A stretch of DNA of 64,000 bases from Siphonodentalium dalli (Eukaryota; Mollusca; Scaphopoda; Gadilida; Siphonodentaliidae): the NCBI GenBank assembly GCA_032622095.1, contig CP136061.1, positions 133,819,587 through 133,883,586 on the forward strand. The letters are read 5' to 3'. The translations under genes were made by a program, and so were the position numbers. This document shows, in pieces, positions 1 through 11,969 of the stretch. Below the pieces are notes generated by a model. That model did no database searches. It was given only the letters and a program-made list of their open reading frames with translations, and had not been told where the DNA came from. How positions within the stretch are numbered: position 1 is the stretch's first letter; each line of letters opens with the position of its first letter.

Positions 1-252
1 TCCATTGACTGTAACAGATGGAATTATTCCCCTCTTCGGATAGAGTGTCACTGAAACTTTATTTTGTCAGACTGTCTGTATAGTCACTGATTATATATGG
101 CAATAATCTGTAATAAGATGTAGCACTATTTTATTTTATATTTACATGCAGTGCTGTTTTTATACAACAATTCTAATCCCCCCTAGATCATCATGTGATC
201 GACCATACATCGCGCGAGGACCTGGTTGAATTAAGGGGTTTTTTTTATGGAT

Positions 253-268
253 AACTTCTGTCCTCAAG
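253..268. repeat. Left 16-bp target-site duplication of the L1-like element
   Basis: AACTTCTGTCCTCAAG lies directly before the element and recurs exactly at 5761-5776 after its poly(A). The uninterrupted array units carry it once (for example 6646-6661), which proves both element ends. Confidence 0.95.
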
Positions 269-361
269 ACTTCCGGTATGTGAGCGATTTCGAAAACACG
301 TGAATTTTTAGCTCCGCAAATTCGAAACTATTTTTCTCCAAAAAACGATCAAACTACAACA

Positions 362-1216
362 ATGGGACTTGAAACACGATCCAAAAACGAAAAAGATGCG
401 AAGGAGAAAGCAGACAAGGTTTTTACTTGCAAAAATTTTGATGATATTAGCAAATGTTTCTCTCAATTGCAAACAACACTTACGTCGAAAATAGGTGACG
501 TGGAGAACGAAGTGAAATCCCTTGCGTCGAAGGTAGAACAAATCGAACAAAAAACTATAGACACCTCCAACTGTCTCAAAACGTTGATAGATGAAACGAT
601 CCCAGGTATAAAAGAAGATGTTGCTGCACAGGGGGACAAGCTAGACGAACTTGCAACTGGAATGAGTTACACCCACGAAGAATTAACCGAAAAAATCGAT
701 GGTTGTTTACTTTCGGAACAAAGTGTAAGTGACCTTGTCAAGCGAATTTCTGATTTAGAACTTGCCCATACCAAGCTAGACTTATGGGGAAGAAAATGGA
801 ATCTGCTACTCCGCGGCATACCTGGCGCCAGAACCGAATCTACCCAAGTAACAGCTCAAAAGGTGATTGCCTCCTTCACGTCTGACTTAGGCATCTCACA
901 AAACAGGACCTCCGACATGTATTTTGCTGCGTGTCATCGTTTGCCGACCGGCGAGGACGACAAGCCAGATGTGATCGTGCGTTTTACTTCTTTACAAGAC
1001 CGCGACTTTGTATTGCAGTGCGCGAAAAAACTTAGAAACACCAACTACAGTGTCTCGATTGATCTTCCGCCGACATTGTCTCGACTCCGTGGTCAGCTTC
1101 TCAAAACAAGAGCTGAACTCCCAGCAGAGGAAAAGAAAAAGACAAGGCTGATGTACCTCAGAAAGGAACCATTCTTAAAACTTGCACCAAAGACCGCGCC
1201 CAACGCAAGAAAATGA
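362..1216 (+). CDS. L1-type ORF1 protein (coiled coil plus RRM-like RNA-binding domain)
   Basis: An intact 284-codon frame. Residues about 20-130 are polar and heptad-like (EVKSLASKVEQIEQ) and should form the coiled coil used for trimerisation. From about residue 145 the pattern resembles the L1 ORF1p RRM and C-terminal domain: WNLLLRGIPG for the first strand, then AACHRLP, then DVIVRFTSLQDRDFVLQ, then a basic end rich in Lys and Arg (RAELPAEEKKKTRLMYLRKE). ORF1 proteins of this group bind their own RNA and act as nucleic-acid chaperones in the ribonucleoprotein. The start ATG has A at -3 (caacaATGG) and comes 93 bp after the element's 5' end. It lies 452 bp upstream of ORF2, as expected for a bicistronic L1. 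The family call rests on motif pattern, not on a search. Confidence 0.85.
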   Translation: MGLETRSKNEKDAKEKADKVFTCKNFDDISKCFSQLQTTLTSKIGDVENEVKSLASKVEQIEQKTIDTSNCLKTLIDETIPGIKEDVAAQGDKLDELATGMSYTHEELTEKIDGCLLSEQSVSDLVKRISDLELAHTKLDLWGRKWNLLLRGIPGARTESTQVTAQKVIASFTSDLGISQNRTSDMYFAACHRLPTGEDDKPDVIVRFTSLQDRDFVLQCAKKLRNTNYSVSIDLPPTLSRLRGQLLKTRAELPAEEKKKTRLMYLRKEPFLKLAPKTAPNARK

Positions 1217-1668
1217 TCTTTGTGTAAACAAACAATAAAATTCCCACTAGTCTTATAAATGTTTTGTCTTATAAATGTTTATTCTCACAAAAGACTAATA
1301 CTCAATGAGGACATTCATGTTCAAGCGTTGACATGCATATATTATTTTTGTTTACAATTTCCTCGAGTAACTGTGTTATACATGGAACTATATATATAAT
1401 GTTTTGTTTTCCTTTATACTTTTCCTACTTTCAAATAAATATACGGAGAAACATGCAAAAATTAACAATGGGAGCTAAATCTTCTCAACACAAAATTAAA
1501 GTTTTACAATTTTAGTTTTCCATACTGACAATTGCTGTTACACACTCTGGATGTCATTTGTTATTGTTACAAAAATAAAAATTATCGTAAATTTATCATT
1601 CATCGCGATGTTTAAAATATTATCATATATATGTCCTTATTCCAATCAAAATATTACTTCTTATGTAA

Positions 1669-4600
1669 ATGGCTAATATCAAAATTGTTGCACAAAACTG
1701 TCGAGGACTGTCTTCCGATCAAATAAAACGTAGGGATATTTTTGATAGATGTAGGACAAATTTCGACATAACTTTATTGGTAGATACCCATTGTAGTAAG
1801 GAAACCGAGTCCAAGTGGAGAGCCGAGTGGGGTTATGATGCAATTTTTTCTTCATATTCTAGTTCAAAAAGAGGTGTAGCTATACTCTTCCGAAACACAA
1901 TTCAATATAAAATTCATGACAAAATAATAGATCCAAATGGAAATTTTATTATTTTAGACATCGAGATACAAAATCAAAGACTCAGCCTTTGTGCTATTTA
2001 TGGACCAAATAAAGATGAGCCATCCTTCTTTGAAGGTTTTTTTACGAAACTAGAAGAAATGGAAAATACTTCAATTTTAATTGCTGGGGACTGGAATGTA
2101 CCTCAAAATTATGCAAATGACACGATAAATTACAAGCAAGAAAATAACACAAAATCATACCAAAAAATTCAACTTTGGAAAAATAAAATAGACCTACATG
2201 ATGTATGGAGGCTACATAACCCGGATGCTCGGCGCTACACTTGGAGGGGTCCTGAGAAAAAAATGGCTAGACTTGATTACTTCTTAGCTTCATCAGATCT
2301 TCAACTTTTTATTAAAAAATCAGACATTTTGCCTAGCTATAAGTCGGACCATAGTCCGATAAGCTTAAATTTACAGTTTGTGTGTCATGCCAGGGGAAGG
2401 GGAACATGGAAGTTTAATAATAGCTTACTAAGAGACCGAGAATATATTGACCTAATAAAAAAAACAATATCTGAAACTGTCGACCAATATAGCATCAACA
2501 ATCAGGCAGAAACAACATCCATAGACTCTGACTCTTTCAATATTAATGATCAATTACTTTGGGAAACCTTAAAAATCATGATTAGAGGAGAGACAATAGC
2601 TTACTCATCCAAATTGAAAAAAAATAGAGATAATATTGAAAAGATACTGGAACTAAAACTAGTTCAATTATATGAAAAGCTAGATGCAGGTGATACAACT
2701 ATAATAAATGAACTAGAAAGTGCCAAAACAGATCTAAGGACAATAAGAGATAAAAAAATACAGGGAATTATCACTCGCACAAAAGCTCGATGGAAAATTG
2801 AAGGAGAAAAATCGACAAAATACTTTTGTAATCTGGAAAAAAGAAGTTATATTGAAAAATCTATTCCCAGTCTAATAAAAAGCGATGGAACAGAAACAAA
2901 TGATTTCCCAGAAATTTTATGTGAACAACATAACTTTTACAAAGAATTATATAGCTCAAAATTGTCCAATGACGAAGTGGTAGATGACATTTTTTGGGAT
3001 GTAAATAACCCATTCTTTAACTTTTTGGAAGTGGAAGAGTCAGAAACTATGGAAGGTTGCCTACTGAACCATGAATGTAGCAAAGTCTTGAAAAAAATGA
3101 AAAATGACAAGTCGCCCGGTTCAGATGGATACACAGTTGAATTTTATAAGTTTTTTTGGAACGATCTTGGAAAATTTGTAATTAATTCACTCAATTATGG
3201 ATTTAAATCAAAAAAACTATCAACAACTCAACGATGTGGAATTATAACTTGCATACCAAAACAGAATAGACCTAGAAACTATATCAAGAATTGGAGACCA
3301 ATCTCATTACTGAATGTTGATGCTAAAATTGGATCGGCAGTCATAGCAAACCGATTAAAGAAACATTTGCCAAACTTAATTTCTGATACTCAGCTGGGAT
3401 TCTTGTCAGGTCGATACATTGGAGAATCAACTAGATTAGTATTTGATCTAATACACAAATGTGAAGAAGATAATATACCAGGTATCCTCACACTGCTCGA
3501 CTTTGAAAAAGCCTTCGACTCCGTAGAATGGAGCTTCTTGGAATTTTTTTTAGTATTTTTCAAATTTGGCCCAGATATAATCAATTGGATTAAGACTTTT
3601 TACAATGATATCTACAGTTATATAATAAATAACGGGCATTTATCAGAAAGAATAGATATTGAGAGGGGGTGCGCCAAGGTGACCCTCTATCTCCCTATTT
3701 ATTTATCATAGCTGTCGAGATCCTCAGCTCGGCACTAAAATTTAACCCAAATATCAACGGAATTAAAATCCATGACTCGGAATATGTTTTAACTCAATAT
3801 GCAGATGACCTGAGCCTCTTTCTCCGGGATGACACACAATCATTAAATACAGCACTAAACTTAATTAATTTATTTGCAAAAATATCAGGACTGAAAGTGA
3901 ACTTTGATAAAACCCAGGTTTTATGGATTGGATCGAAGCGGGGCTGTGGTGAGGAACTAAACACTGACGAACAAATATTGTGGAACCATGATAGTTCCGT
4001 AAAGATCTTAGGTATAGAACTTAATCTTTTCAACGAGGATTATATCAAGAAAAATTATATTGACAAAATAACAAAAATAAAGAACTTATTAAATGATTGG
4101 TCATTTAGACAACTTAGTCTCATTGGAAAAACAACTATCATAAGGACTTTAGCACTCCCTATTCTGACACATTGTCTATCGGTTCTCCCATCACCATCTC
4201 AAGAAATAAAAGACATGATTCAAAAAGAATTTTACAATTTCCTTTGGTCCGGAAAAATTGATAAGATTAAAAGAAATGTTGTAATTAATAAAACAAATTT
4301 AGGTGGGTTAAATTTCCCACATATTGACTCATTTGATAAAGCTTTGAAATTATCATGGGTTAAAAAAACATTAGACCCTTTACTAATAACTGGATGGAAA
4401 ACCATATTTATAGATGATTTAGAAATATATGGAGGAAACAAAATTTGGTCTTTGAACAAAGAAGGACTCGATATTGTTAGTTCAGACATGAACAATTTCT
4501 GGAAAAGTGTACTACATGCATGGTCTTTAGTAGAAAAAAAATCCACCACAGCCCCGGTCGACATCATGTCACATCCAATACATTTAAATAAACATATTAC

Positions 4601-5477
4601 TGTTAATCGTAAGAAATTTTTTGATAAAAATTGGATTAGCCATGGAATATATTTCATTAATGATTTAATGAATGAAACCGGGAATGGTTTTCTAGATTAT
4701 TTCTCATTTTGCTCTATGTATGGTATTCAAACCCCATTCACTACATACCATGGTCTTTTGAATGCTATACCATCTGAATGGAAAACTATTTTGAGGTCAA
4801 ATACAAAATTGGACTCTATTAATATGCAACATATTGAGACTGTGCAATCTGCAATAAAAGTATGTAAAACATTCTACCCAAAGTTTTTAGAAAATAACGC
4901 TATAAAGCCAGAACTGACACAGAAGAAATGGGATGAACGTCTTTAAAAACATATTAGCAATACAGATTGGGAAATAATTTACTCAAATCCATATCAAATT
5001 ACAGATGATACTGGTTTACAAACATTTCAATATAAAATTTCACATGATATCATTTACACAAACTCCAAACTATATAAATGTAACTTATCAGAAACTGAAT
5101 TGTGTGGCTTCTGTGAAACTGCAAAAGAAACAAATTTACATTTCTTTCTTGAGTGCACAGTCTCAAAGACCTTACTCCTTCAGTTCCAAGACCTCCTGCA
5201 AAGTAAATGTAATATCACTTTTGAAATTATTCCTGATTTCATCATTCTTGGTTTGCGAAATAACACCACTGACTCAAACATTATTGATATATGCATTTTA
5301 TTATATAAGCGTTATCTATATTATTGCAAATTAAAGGCCAATGCACCAAGTATCCAAGGGCTTGTCCAATATATAAAATATTACAAAACAATTGAAACTT
5401 TCACTCCGCCAAAGTTCAAATCAAAAAAAGAAATTAATTTTAGAGAAAGATGGGAAGAAGTGAACAGTCTGTTTTAA
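1669..5477 (+). pseudogene. L1-type ORF2: endonuclease, reverse transcriptase and zinc knuckle; frameshifted and stopped
   Basis: About 1,269 codons in total. The APE endonuclease covers residues about 4-235 with QNCRG, GPN, GDWN (140-143), RLDYFL and SDHSP. The usual QET motif reads VDT (38-40), so the conserved metal-binding Glu is Asp. The reverse transcriptase follows, with KSPGSDG, RPISLLN, FEKAFDSV, GDPLSPYLF and the catalytic YADD at 3798-3809. A C-terminal CGFC...HFFLEC (from 5103) matches the zinc-binding end of these proteins. Two breaks are visible: a one-base frame change in the G run at 3665-3669, just before GDPLSP, and an in-frame TAA at 4944-4946. After the TAA the same frame stays open to 5477. 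The protein would nick the target and prime reverse transcription there. Confidence 0.92.
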
Positions 5478-5760
5478 TATTGAAATACTGTAACTATTAC
5501 TCTCTTTTTACTTACAATGTAGTTCTACACAAAAAAATGCGGCCTCGGGCCGACCGATTATTTACTATGCTATCTAACATATACTACAGAAGATATACTA
5601 TATGAATCTAAGCTTATATAACGATTGGAACAATTTGATTACATATCATAACTATTGATGTATAATTATGTCTGATTTATGTATACATTTCTGTATAAGT
5701 GATTGTTGAAGATGATGATAATTTATGATCCCAATAAAAATATAAAAAAAAAAAAAAAAA
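5478..5760 (+). other. 3' UTR and poly(A) of the L1-like element
   Basis: A 283-bp AT-rich tail with a short GC-rich inverted motif (GCGGCCTCGGGCCGACCG near 5540). It ends in AATAAAAATA and an A tract that abuts the right target-site copy. Confidence 0.85.
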
Positions 5761-5776
5761 AACTTCTGTCCTCAAG
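5761..5776. repeat. Right 16-bp target-site duplication of the L1-like element
   Basis: Exact repeat of 253-268. After it the array unit resumes with GCTAGATTATACTTATG, as in the other units. Confidence 0.95.
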
Positions 5777-6394
5777 CTAGATTATACTTATGACATTTAA
5801 TGGCATGTTTCTAACATGGAAGGTTAGATATGCGTGAGACACCACCACTCTTCAATTCACACCAAGTTATCAGCTGTCATATTCGGATATTAGAACCCAT
5901 AGCCATGATATATGGTTTATTTTGTGTATACTAGTAATATTGTTATTTTCAGTACCTTTATATACCAGTACTGTGTATAACAATGCATATACATTAATCC
6001 ATGTATATTGATTCAACGGATTCAGTGGTTTTGTCCATCAGTCTATCAAATTTGCGGGGAAAACATGGCCACAAGCAGTACACCCTGTTAAATTTCGAAT
6101 TTGAATCAATTGGCGCACCCTGCAGCCAGCTTTTATTGGAGAACTTTTTCTCATGTGGATAGTTTGGGTCACCGCTAGATGTGAGCCATGTTTTGTTCTC
6201 AAGCTGTCCTTGTGAAGACATCACTGCCAGCGGTGATCTTGAATTTTACTATTTTTATGGCTAAATAATTTGGTTGATCCTACAGACGACACCCCTTGTC
6301 CGATCGTCACATATTGCATTTACGTTATATGTTATCGCGTCATGTCGATATCTAGTATTACTTAGAAATTTCACCTTTCCAGATTCATAATTGC

Positions 6395-7287
6395 TCCATT
6401 GACTGTAACAGATGGAATTATTCCCCTCTTCGGATAGAGTGTCACTGAAACTTTATTTTGTCAGACTGTCTGTATAGTCACTGATTATATATGGCAATAA
6501 TCTGTAATAAGATGTAGCACTATTTTATTTTATATTTACATGCAGTGCTGTTTTTATACAACAATTCTAATCCCCCCTAGATCATCATGTGATCGACCAT
6601 ACATCGCGCGAGGACCTGGTTGAATTAAGGGGGGTTTTTATGGATAACTTCTGTCCTCAAGCTAGATTATACTTATGACATTTAATGGCATGTTTCTAAC
6701 ATGGAGGGTTAGATATGCGTGAGACACCACCACTCTTCAATTTACACCAAGTTATCAGCTCTCATATTCGGATATTAGAACCCATAGCCATGATATATGG
6801 TTTATTTTGTGTATACTAGTAATATTGTTATTTTCAGTACCTTTATATACCAGTACTGTGTATAACAATGCATATACATTAATCCATGTATACATGTATA
6901 TTGATTCAACGGATTCAGTGGTTTTGTCCATCAGTCTATCAAATTTGCGGGGAAAACATGGCCACAAGCAGTACACCCTGTTAAATTTCGAATTTGAATC
7001 AATTGGCGCACCCTGCAGCCAGCTTTTATTGGAGAACTTTTTCTCATGTGGATAGTTTGGGTCACCGCTAGATGTGAGCCATGTTTTGTTCTCAAGCTGT
7101 CCTTGTGAAGACATCACTGCCAGCGGTGATCTTGAATTTTACTCTTTTTATGGCTAAATAATTTGGTTGATCCTACAGACGACACCCCTTGTCCGATCGT
7201 CACATATTGCATTTACGTTATATGTTATCGCGTCATGTCGATATCTAGTATTACTTAGAAATTTCACCTTTCCAGATTCATAATTGC
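6395..7287. repeat. Array unit 2, uninterrupted
   Basis: 893 bp. It contains the intact pre-insertion sequence for the L1-like element at 6646-6661. The minus strand holds a 120-codon open frame (6755-7117) shared with unit 3 and with 29423-29785. Confidence 0.9.
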
Positions 7288-8096
7288 TCCATTGACTGCA
7301 ACAGATGGAATTATTCCCCTCTTCGGATAGAGTGTCACTGAAACTTTATTTTGTCAGACTGTCTGTATAGTCACTGATTATATATGGCAATAATCTGTAA
7401 TAAGATGTAGCACTATTTTATTTTATATTTACATGCAGTGCTGTTTTTATACAACAATTCTAATCCCCCCTAGATCATCATGTGATCGACCATACATCGC
7501 GCGAGGACCTGGTTGAATTAAGGGGGGTTTTTATGGATAACTTCTGTCCTCAAGCTAGATTATACTTATGACATTTAATGGCATGTTTCTAACATGGAGG
7601 GTTAGATATGCGTGAGACACCACCACTCTTCAATTCACACCAAGTTATCAGCTGTCATATTCGGATATTAGAACCCATAGCCATGATATATGGTTTATTT
7701 TGTGTATACTAGTAATATTGTTATTTTCAGTACCTTTATATACCAGTACTGTGTATAACAATGCATATACATTAATCCATGTATACATGTATATTGATTC
7801 AACGGATTCAGTGGTTTTGTCCATCAGTCTATCAAATTTGCGGGGAAAACATGGCCACAAGCAGTACACCCTGTTAAATATCGAATTTGAATCAATTGGC
7901 GCACCCTGCAGCCAGCGTTTATTGGAGAACTTTTTCTCATGTGGATAGTTTGGGTCACCGCTAGATGTGAGCCATGTTTTGTTCTCAAGCTGTCCTTGTG
8001 AAGACATCACTGCCAGCGGTGATCTTGAATTTTACTATTTTTATGGCTAAATAATTTGGTTGATCCTACAGACGACACCCCTTGTCCGATCGTCAC
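7288..8096. repeat. Array unit 3, truncated on the right
   Basis: Follows the unit sequence up to GTCCGATCGTCAC, then switches to CAGATTCCAC, which also follows the single unit in block B (near 29873). This is the array's natural right edge in both duplicates. Confidence 0.88.
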
Positions 8097-8639
8097 CAGA
8101 TTCCACAATGATCTTCTGGATAACCAGGGGGAGAGTAATCTAATTTTCCCGAATTTCGTTAAAAAACATTACCACAGGCAGCAATTTGGTATCTTACTGT
8201 TTGATCCTCTTTTGCGTGACTGAATTGTTTAGCAACTGTACAGTCATATCCCTCATCTGATAGTCACCACACTTTATATTGATCTTCGGGCTGACAACTA
8301 GATGGGAGCTATCGAATGCTTTGAATTTTTTTGGAAAACATTGTCGCCAGCAGTCATCTTCTATTTTGGTTTTTATATACATGTATATCTCTTCATTCGG
8401 ATAGCCAGTATTACGTAGGTACTTCAACTTTCCGCATTCCTGTCATCATTTGAAATATAAAAATTTACCTGATACTATGCACCCTTCAAAATTTGTTTCG
8501 TCGTATCTATTTTAATGACCCGTATGGTAATATTGATACAGATATATTTGTCAAACATTTCTTTGTACAATATACAGGTATTTAGTTTGTAACTAAATCT
8601 AGAAATATATAATAGTAGCTGGTGGACCCTACTTCGTCC
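8097..8639. other. Non-coding edge of the array
   Basis: No gene seen. It holds diverged relatives of a motif within the array unit (gatcgtcacc...tggaaaacat...cgccagcag), suggesting older decayed copies of the same repeat. The same sequence follows the unit in block B. Confidence 0.5.
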
Positions 8640-9010
8640 GGGATGTTCCCCTCTGATTTTCGGAGAATTGCGCGATTTAACCTTGAATTGACCATTTTAA
8701 AGGTGAACGTCATGTCGGGTCACGATTTGACCCGCCCAAAACACTCCCCGGACAAAAGTCACGACAAAAGTACCCGTCGAAATCCGCCCGGCTTTACCCG
8801 ATTTGACCTTGAATTGACAATTTTGAATGTCAAGATCAGGTCAGGGTCATAATTTGACCCACCCGAAACACTCCTGGGACAAAAGTAACAGTAGGTATTA
8901 TATTTCGTTGAAATACTTCGTTTTACCAGATTTGACCTTGAATTGATCTTTTTGAATGTCAAAGTCAGGTCGGGATCAAGATTTGACCCGTCCAAATAGT
9001 CCAGTAACAT
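8640..9010. repeat. Degenerate tandem repeat, about 140-bp unit with TTGACCTTGAATTGA core
   Basis: Three or more imperfect units share TTGACCTTGAATTGA, AATGTCAAG.TCAGGTC, TTTGACCC and a stretch like AACACTCC.GGACAAAAGT. The block-B counterpart is 30290-30720. Open frames across it come from this periodic sequence and are not genes. Confidence 0.75.
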
Positions 9011-9209
9011 GCCTACATCAGCACGTTCGAGAACATGGTCCCACGTGAAATTGGACCCGTCAATATTGCTCCCGGGATCGAAGTGGTCCTACACACAAAT
9101 TTTTAGTCGGATCGGTCAAGGTCCAGAAACATGCCTATGAGCGAGGTCAAGTTGACACGTTAAATACCAAATCCGAGTCGGATCAGTCGAGCAGTGTTAG
9201 AGTCTATTA

Positions 9210-9429
9210 CACATACACACATGCATTCATGCATACACACATACATACAGACAGGTGTTCCAAAATGTATAATCGATAGCTACAACAATTCTATGGTAGA
9301 TAGTTCACGGCCGACCTGATGCATGCATCTTAGTTTTCTTGTACAATGTTGTGTACAGTATGTGTTTTTCTTGTACGAGACCAGGTTGTGGTCATATTTG
9401 ACGTCTCGTATGTCTGTCTGTCTGTCTGT
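9210..9429. repeat. CA/CATA microsatellite and (TCTG)n tract
   Basis: 9210-9255 is a run of ACACAC and ATACATAC steps; 9411-9429 is (TCTG)n. Nothing coding lies between. A copy of the first tract is at about 31076-31128, and of the second near 33210-33228. Confidence 0.7.
9341..9342. other. Deletion point: 1,922 bp present in block B is missing here
   Basis: A reads TTTTCTTG directly followed by TACAATG. In B the same flanks are separated by 31214-33135. The missing segment contains exon 3 of the duplicated host gene (32253-32323), so deletion in A is more likely than a gain in B. Confidence 0.8.
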
Positions 9430-9549
9430 GTTATATAGAAATTCACAGGGGTTCATCTAGATGGTACCAAAGGGTCTAACAGGGGTTACTTTCTACGAGG
9501 AAGATAATGGTGCGCGTTAGAATTTTCTAAAGTGACGCTGATGTTGTCT

Positions 9550-10230
9550 GGGGCAGAAAATGGGAGGAGGGGCTAATTTTTGTCGCCGATTTCCACCAAA
9601 CTTAAACACAATCATCTACATGATATGAGGAATCTAATGGTGTGGTTTAAAGATGTCAAAAGTGGGTGATTTCCACCAACAAATCATCTCCATGATACTA
9701 GGATTTAGACACCAAACAGTTGACGTTTGGATGAGAAAGATGGGTGTACCAAATTTGTTAAGAATTTGTATAGTCGCTGATTACCAACAAACTTATGCAT
9801 AATGATTTCCATGATATCAGGAGTCTAATTGTGTGGCTTAAAGCTGTCAAATGTGGCGTCATTCGAGTCAGTGATACACTGGGGGGGGGGGGGGAGTGCA
9901 GCACATTTTAGAGCCTATTGTCAACCAAATTGGTACCCATTCATGTATGGTCGCCGATTAATGGGCGTGGTTTCAATATGCCAAAAGTGGCGATGTTTGA
10001 ACCATAAATGGGGAGGGGAGGGTCACCAAAGCAGATACAAATATGTTTAACACTATAATTTCCACCAAATTCATACACGTTCGTCTCCAACGATACGAGG
10101 AATCAAATCATGTGAGTTAAAGACGCCACATTTGGTGTCGTTGGGTCAGGGTAGAGAGAGAGGAGGGGCACTATCGTTGTTTTAGTCGCAGATATGAACC
10201 AAGGTTATATATATAGTCATCGATCTCCAT
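9550..10230. repeat. Degenerate tandem repeats, about 100-130 bp each
   Basis: Imperfect units share GTCGCCGATTTCCACCAA, TCATCTCCATGATA, GGAATCTAAT.GTGTGG.TTAAAGA and a GTCAAAAGTGG-like end. The B counterpart is 33350-34020. No gene is supported. Confidence 0.65.
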
Positions 10231-10606
10231 AATTCGTTCTAAAGATTTTTTTTTTTTTTTTTTTTAAATTTCACAACCTCCACATATAGTGAGCGAAGTA
10301 AATCACTTGATCAATTTTATCTTCTCAACTATCATATATATATGGGACGGGAACCAGGGCGTTCATATAGTCAGCAAGCGAAAACAAATATATAGAAGAA
10401 AGCATTAAAAGTGTATTTATCATTCTTTAAAAGATATACATATATTCTTGAAAAATGAGGGACCCTGAACAGTCAGAGGATGGCATGTTAGAATGACTTA
10501 TTTGTGATAACACAATTGAGTCGGCCCCATTCATTATATTTTCAACAAAAAAGATAGAATTTGTCAACTTGAAGTGCATAAGGATTCCTATTAGTTGGAG
10601 GGAATG

Positions 10607-10654
10607 TTCAGATAATAAGTTCAACATGGTCGTTTGTTGAACTTATTATCTGAA
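10607..10654. repeat. Near-perfect hairpin, TTCAGATAATAAGTTCAACA arms
   Basis: Arms of 20 bp flank a 7-bp loop. The same arms occur in longer MITEs at 14750-15035 and 13761-14000, so this is a core of that family. The B copy is at about 34404-34451. Confidence 0.7.
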
Positions 10655-10954
10655 TAATTCCTAAGGGAACTACTGGTTACTGACTAGTTAGTATAGAAAA
10701 GTTTGGTGATAAACAGTAAAATGTGATCAATACTATTACATTAGTTTTACTAGTAGACTTATTCAATTAACTCATGAAATTTAGATAAATCGGGTCGCGA
10801 CCTCTTCTGTGTGGAACAATAAAGACTGACCGCTGGTAGTCGAGATTCCTTATAAGTTTATTTGGTAAATCATAGAGAGTGTTTGTCTCATTTCTGAGTG
10901 AAAAAAAAAGTGAAAACTTCTTGGAAATTACTTTGACAAGTTTATTTTCCAGAG

Positions 10955-11124
10955 TTTGACCCTTCCATGGCTCGAGCTTCCTGAAATATTGCGAAAACCC
11001 TGCGCCAATGCATTCTCTTATGTATGCGAGTCTCCCATAGGGAGCCTCGCATATATAAGAGAATACATTGGCGTAACACTATTTACATCGACCTTGTAAG
11101 CCAGTGCATATTTCATTTATTTAT
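10955..11124. mobile_element. Double-hairpin MITE, right part deleted
   Basis: Starts TTGACCCTTCCATGG and contains the family hairpin (CAATGCATTCTCTTATGTAT...ATATAAGAGAATACATTG). Compared with block B (34762-34993), about 120 bp of the second hairpin and the right end are missing. Confidence 0.7.
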
Positions 11125-11230
11125 AGACCTATTTTACCAAATGATATTGATGATCTTACAATCTGTTCAATAGTTCTTTTTAAAAGTGGTGCTACATACA
11201 CATAAGTTTACGATGGTGATACTTTTTCAG

Positions 11231-11306
11231 AAAACCATGGTAACTGAAAAGGTGACGATGTTTCAGACAATGATTGACGGGGGCAAAAGAAATGAATCTA
11301 AAAAAG
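11231..11306 (+). CDS. Copy A exon 4
   Basis: 76 bp, phase 0 in and phase 1 out; only this frame is open. The acceptor is TTTTTCAG and the donor GTATTT. It encodes KTMVTEKVTMFQTMID then GGKRNESKK. Copy B (35138-35213) reads DEG where A reads DGG. Confidence 0.6.
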
Positions 11307-11574
11307 GTATTTATACCACTGTGAACGTTAAGCCCTGTTAATTAGCAGAAATTTATCTAAGCTAAAAATTGCCTAGGACAGAAATATTTTCTAGGCTAAA
11401 AGGCCTATATGATCTGCTTTATTTACATATATCTTCAGTTTACACTTGGAACTTGGTCAATTATCATGGCAGACATGGGTTGGATCTGGCATAACATTGC
11501 GGATTATCAAGATAGTCCTAAATGTTATTTCAGTAGTCTTTGGCATTCAACGATGAATTTTTTACTGTCTGCAG

Positions 11575-11615
11575 ACTTCCGCACTGCAACACTAATACAA
11601 AGTCTGCAGAAATTT
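11575..11615 (+). CDS. Copy A exon 5
   Basis: 41 bp after a strong pyrimidine tract (TTTTTTACTGTCTGCAG), phase 1 in and phase 0 out, encoding DFRTATLIQSLQKF. The donor GTATCA is weak. If it were skipped the frame would run to a TGA at 11652-11654. The copy-B equivalent has a stop and no GT donor. Confidence 0.45.
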
Positions 11616-11711
11616 GTATCAACATTGATTGCACAAAACATTGGGAAGTTATGAAATTTGCCTCGGCTAAAGAATAGCCGACGAAAGTTGTCCGATAGCC
11701 TAAGCTTACTT

Positions 11712-11969
11712 CCCCTTTCATGTCAGGAAATGCTCTGGTGAGCAATAATGATCTTGTGCCAGTGCATTCTCTTATAAATGTGAGTCTCACATAGGGAGCC
11801 TCGCATATCTAAGAGCATGCACTGACTTACATAGTCAAGGTCAATATTGTTAGGCCAATGTATTCTCGTATATATGCGAGGCTCCCTATGTAAGACTTAC
11901 ATATATAAGATAATGCATTGGCACAGGGTCTTCGCAACATTACAGGAAGCTACTGTCATGGAAGGGTTA
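11712..11969. mobile_element. Double-hairpin MITE
   Basis: Two stem-loops built on GCATTCTCTTATAAATGTGAG and CCAATGTATTCTCGTATATA with their complements. The right end reads CATGGAAGGGTTAA, the inverse of the TTAACCCTTYCATG left end seen in a better copy at 17011-17287. It lies in the intron after exon 5. The B copy (35620-35800) has lost most of the first hairpin. Confidence 0.75.

Larger units (their letters stand above)
269..5760 (+). mobile_element. L1/Tx1-like non-LTR retrotransposon, near full length
   Basis: This is a 5,492-bp element bounded by a perfect 16-bp duplication. In order it has a 93-bp 5' leader, ORF1 (362-1216), a 452-bp gap with no convincing gene, ORF2 (1669-5477, broken) and a 3' UTR ending in AATAAAAATA plus an 18-base A tract. 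An ORF1 with coiled coil and RNA-binding domain, an ORF2 with apurinic endonuclease followed by reverse transcriptase, and a poly(A) tail are the L1-group layout. The unchanged target duplication argues for a fairly recent insertion, but ORF2 has one frameshift and one stop, so this copy cannot move on its own. Confidence 0.93.
1..8096. repeat. Tandem array of an about 893-bp unit (three copies)
   Basis: The motif TCCATTGACTG recurs at 1, 6395 and 7288, and the sequence between these points is nearly identical. This gives a period of 893 bp between units 2 and 3, and about 886 bp for unit 1 once the inserted retrotransposon and one target-site copy are removed. The array runs off the left edge of the window. 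A single further unit lies at 28978-29873. Each unit holds an open frame of up to 120 codons on the minus strand, but substitutions between units are not biased to silent sites, so I treat the unit as satellite-like and non-coding. Confidence 0.9.

Noticed and set aside
6755-7117. 120-codon minus-strand frame repeated in the array units (also 7648-8010 and 29423-29785)
   Set aside because: Its recurrence is explained by the repeat. The few differences I compared change amino acids as often as not, the unit 1 version is shorter, and there is no promoter or recognisable domain.
9550-10230. Possible coding region suggested by regular 3-fold spacing
   Set aside because: The regularity comes from degenerate tandem repeats; frames are interrupted and not preserved between blocks.
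11439-11520. Alternative exon starting TTTACACTTGG after ATCTTCAG
   Set aside because: In the phase required after exon 4 it reaches TAA within about 18 codons, and its only GT sites are poor donors. The exon at 11575 fits both neighbouring phases.
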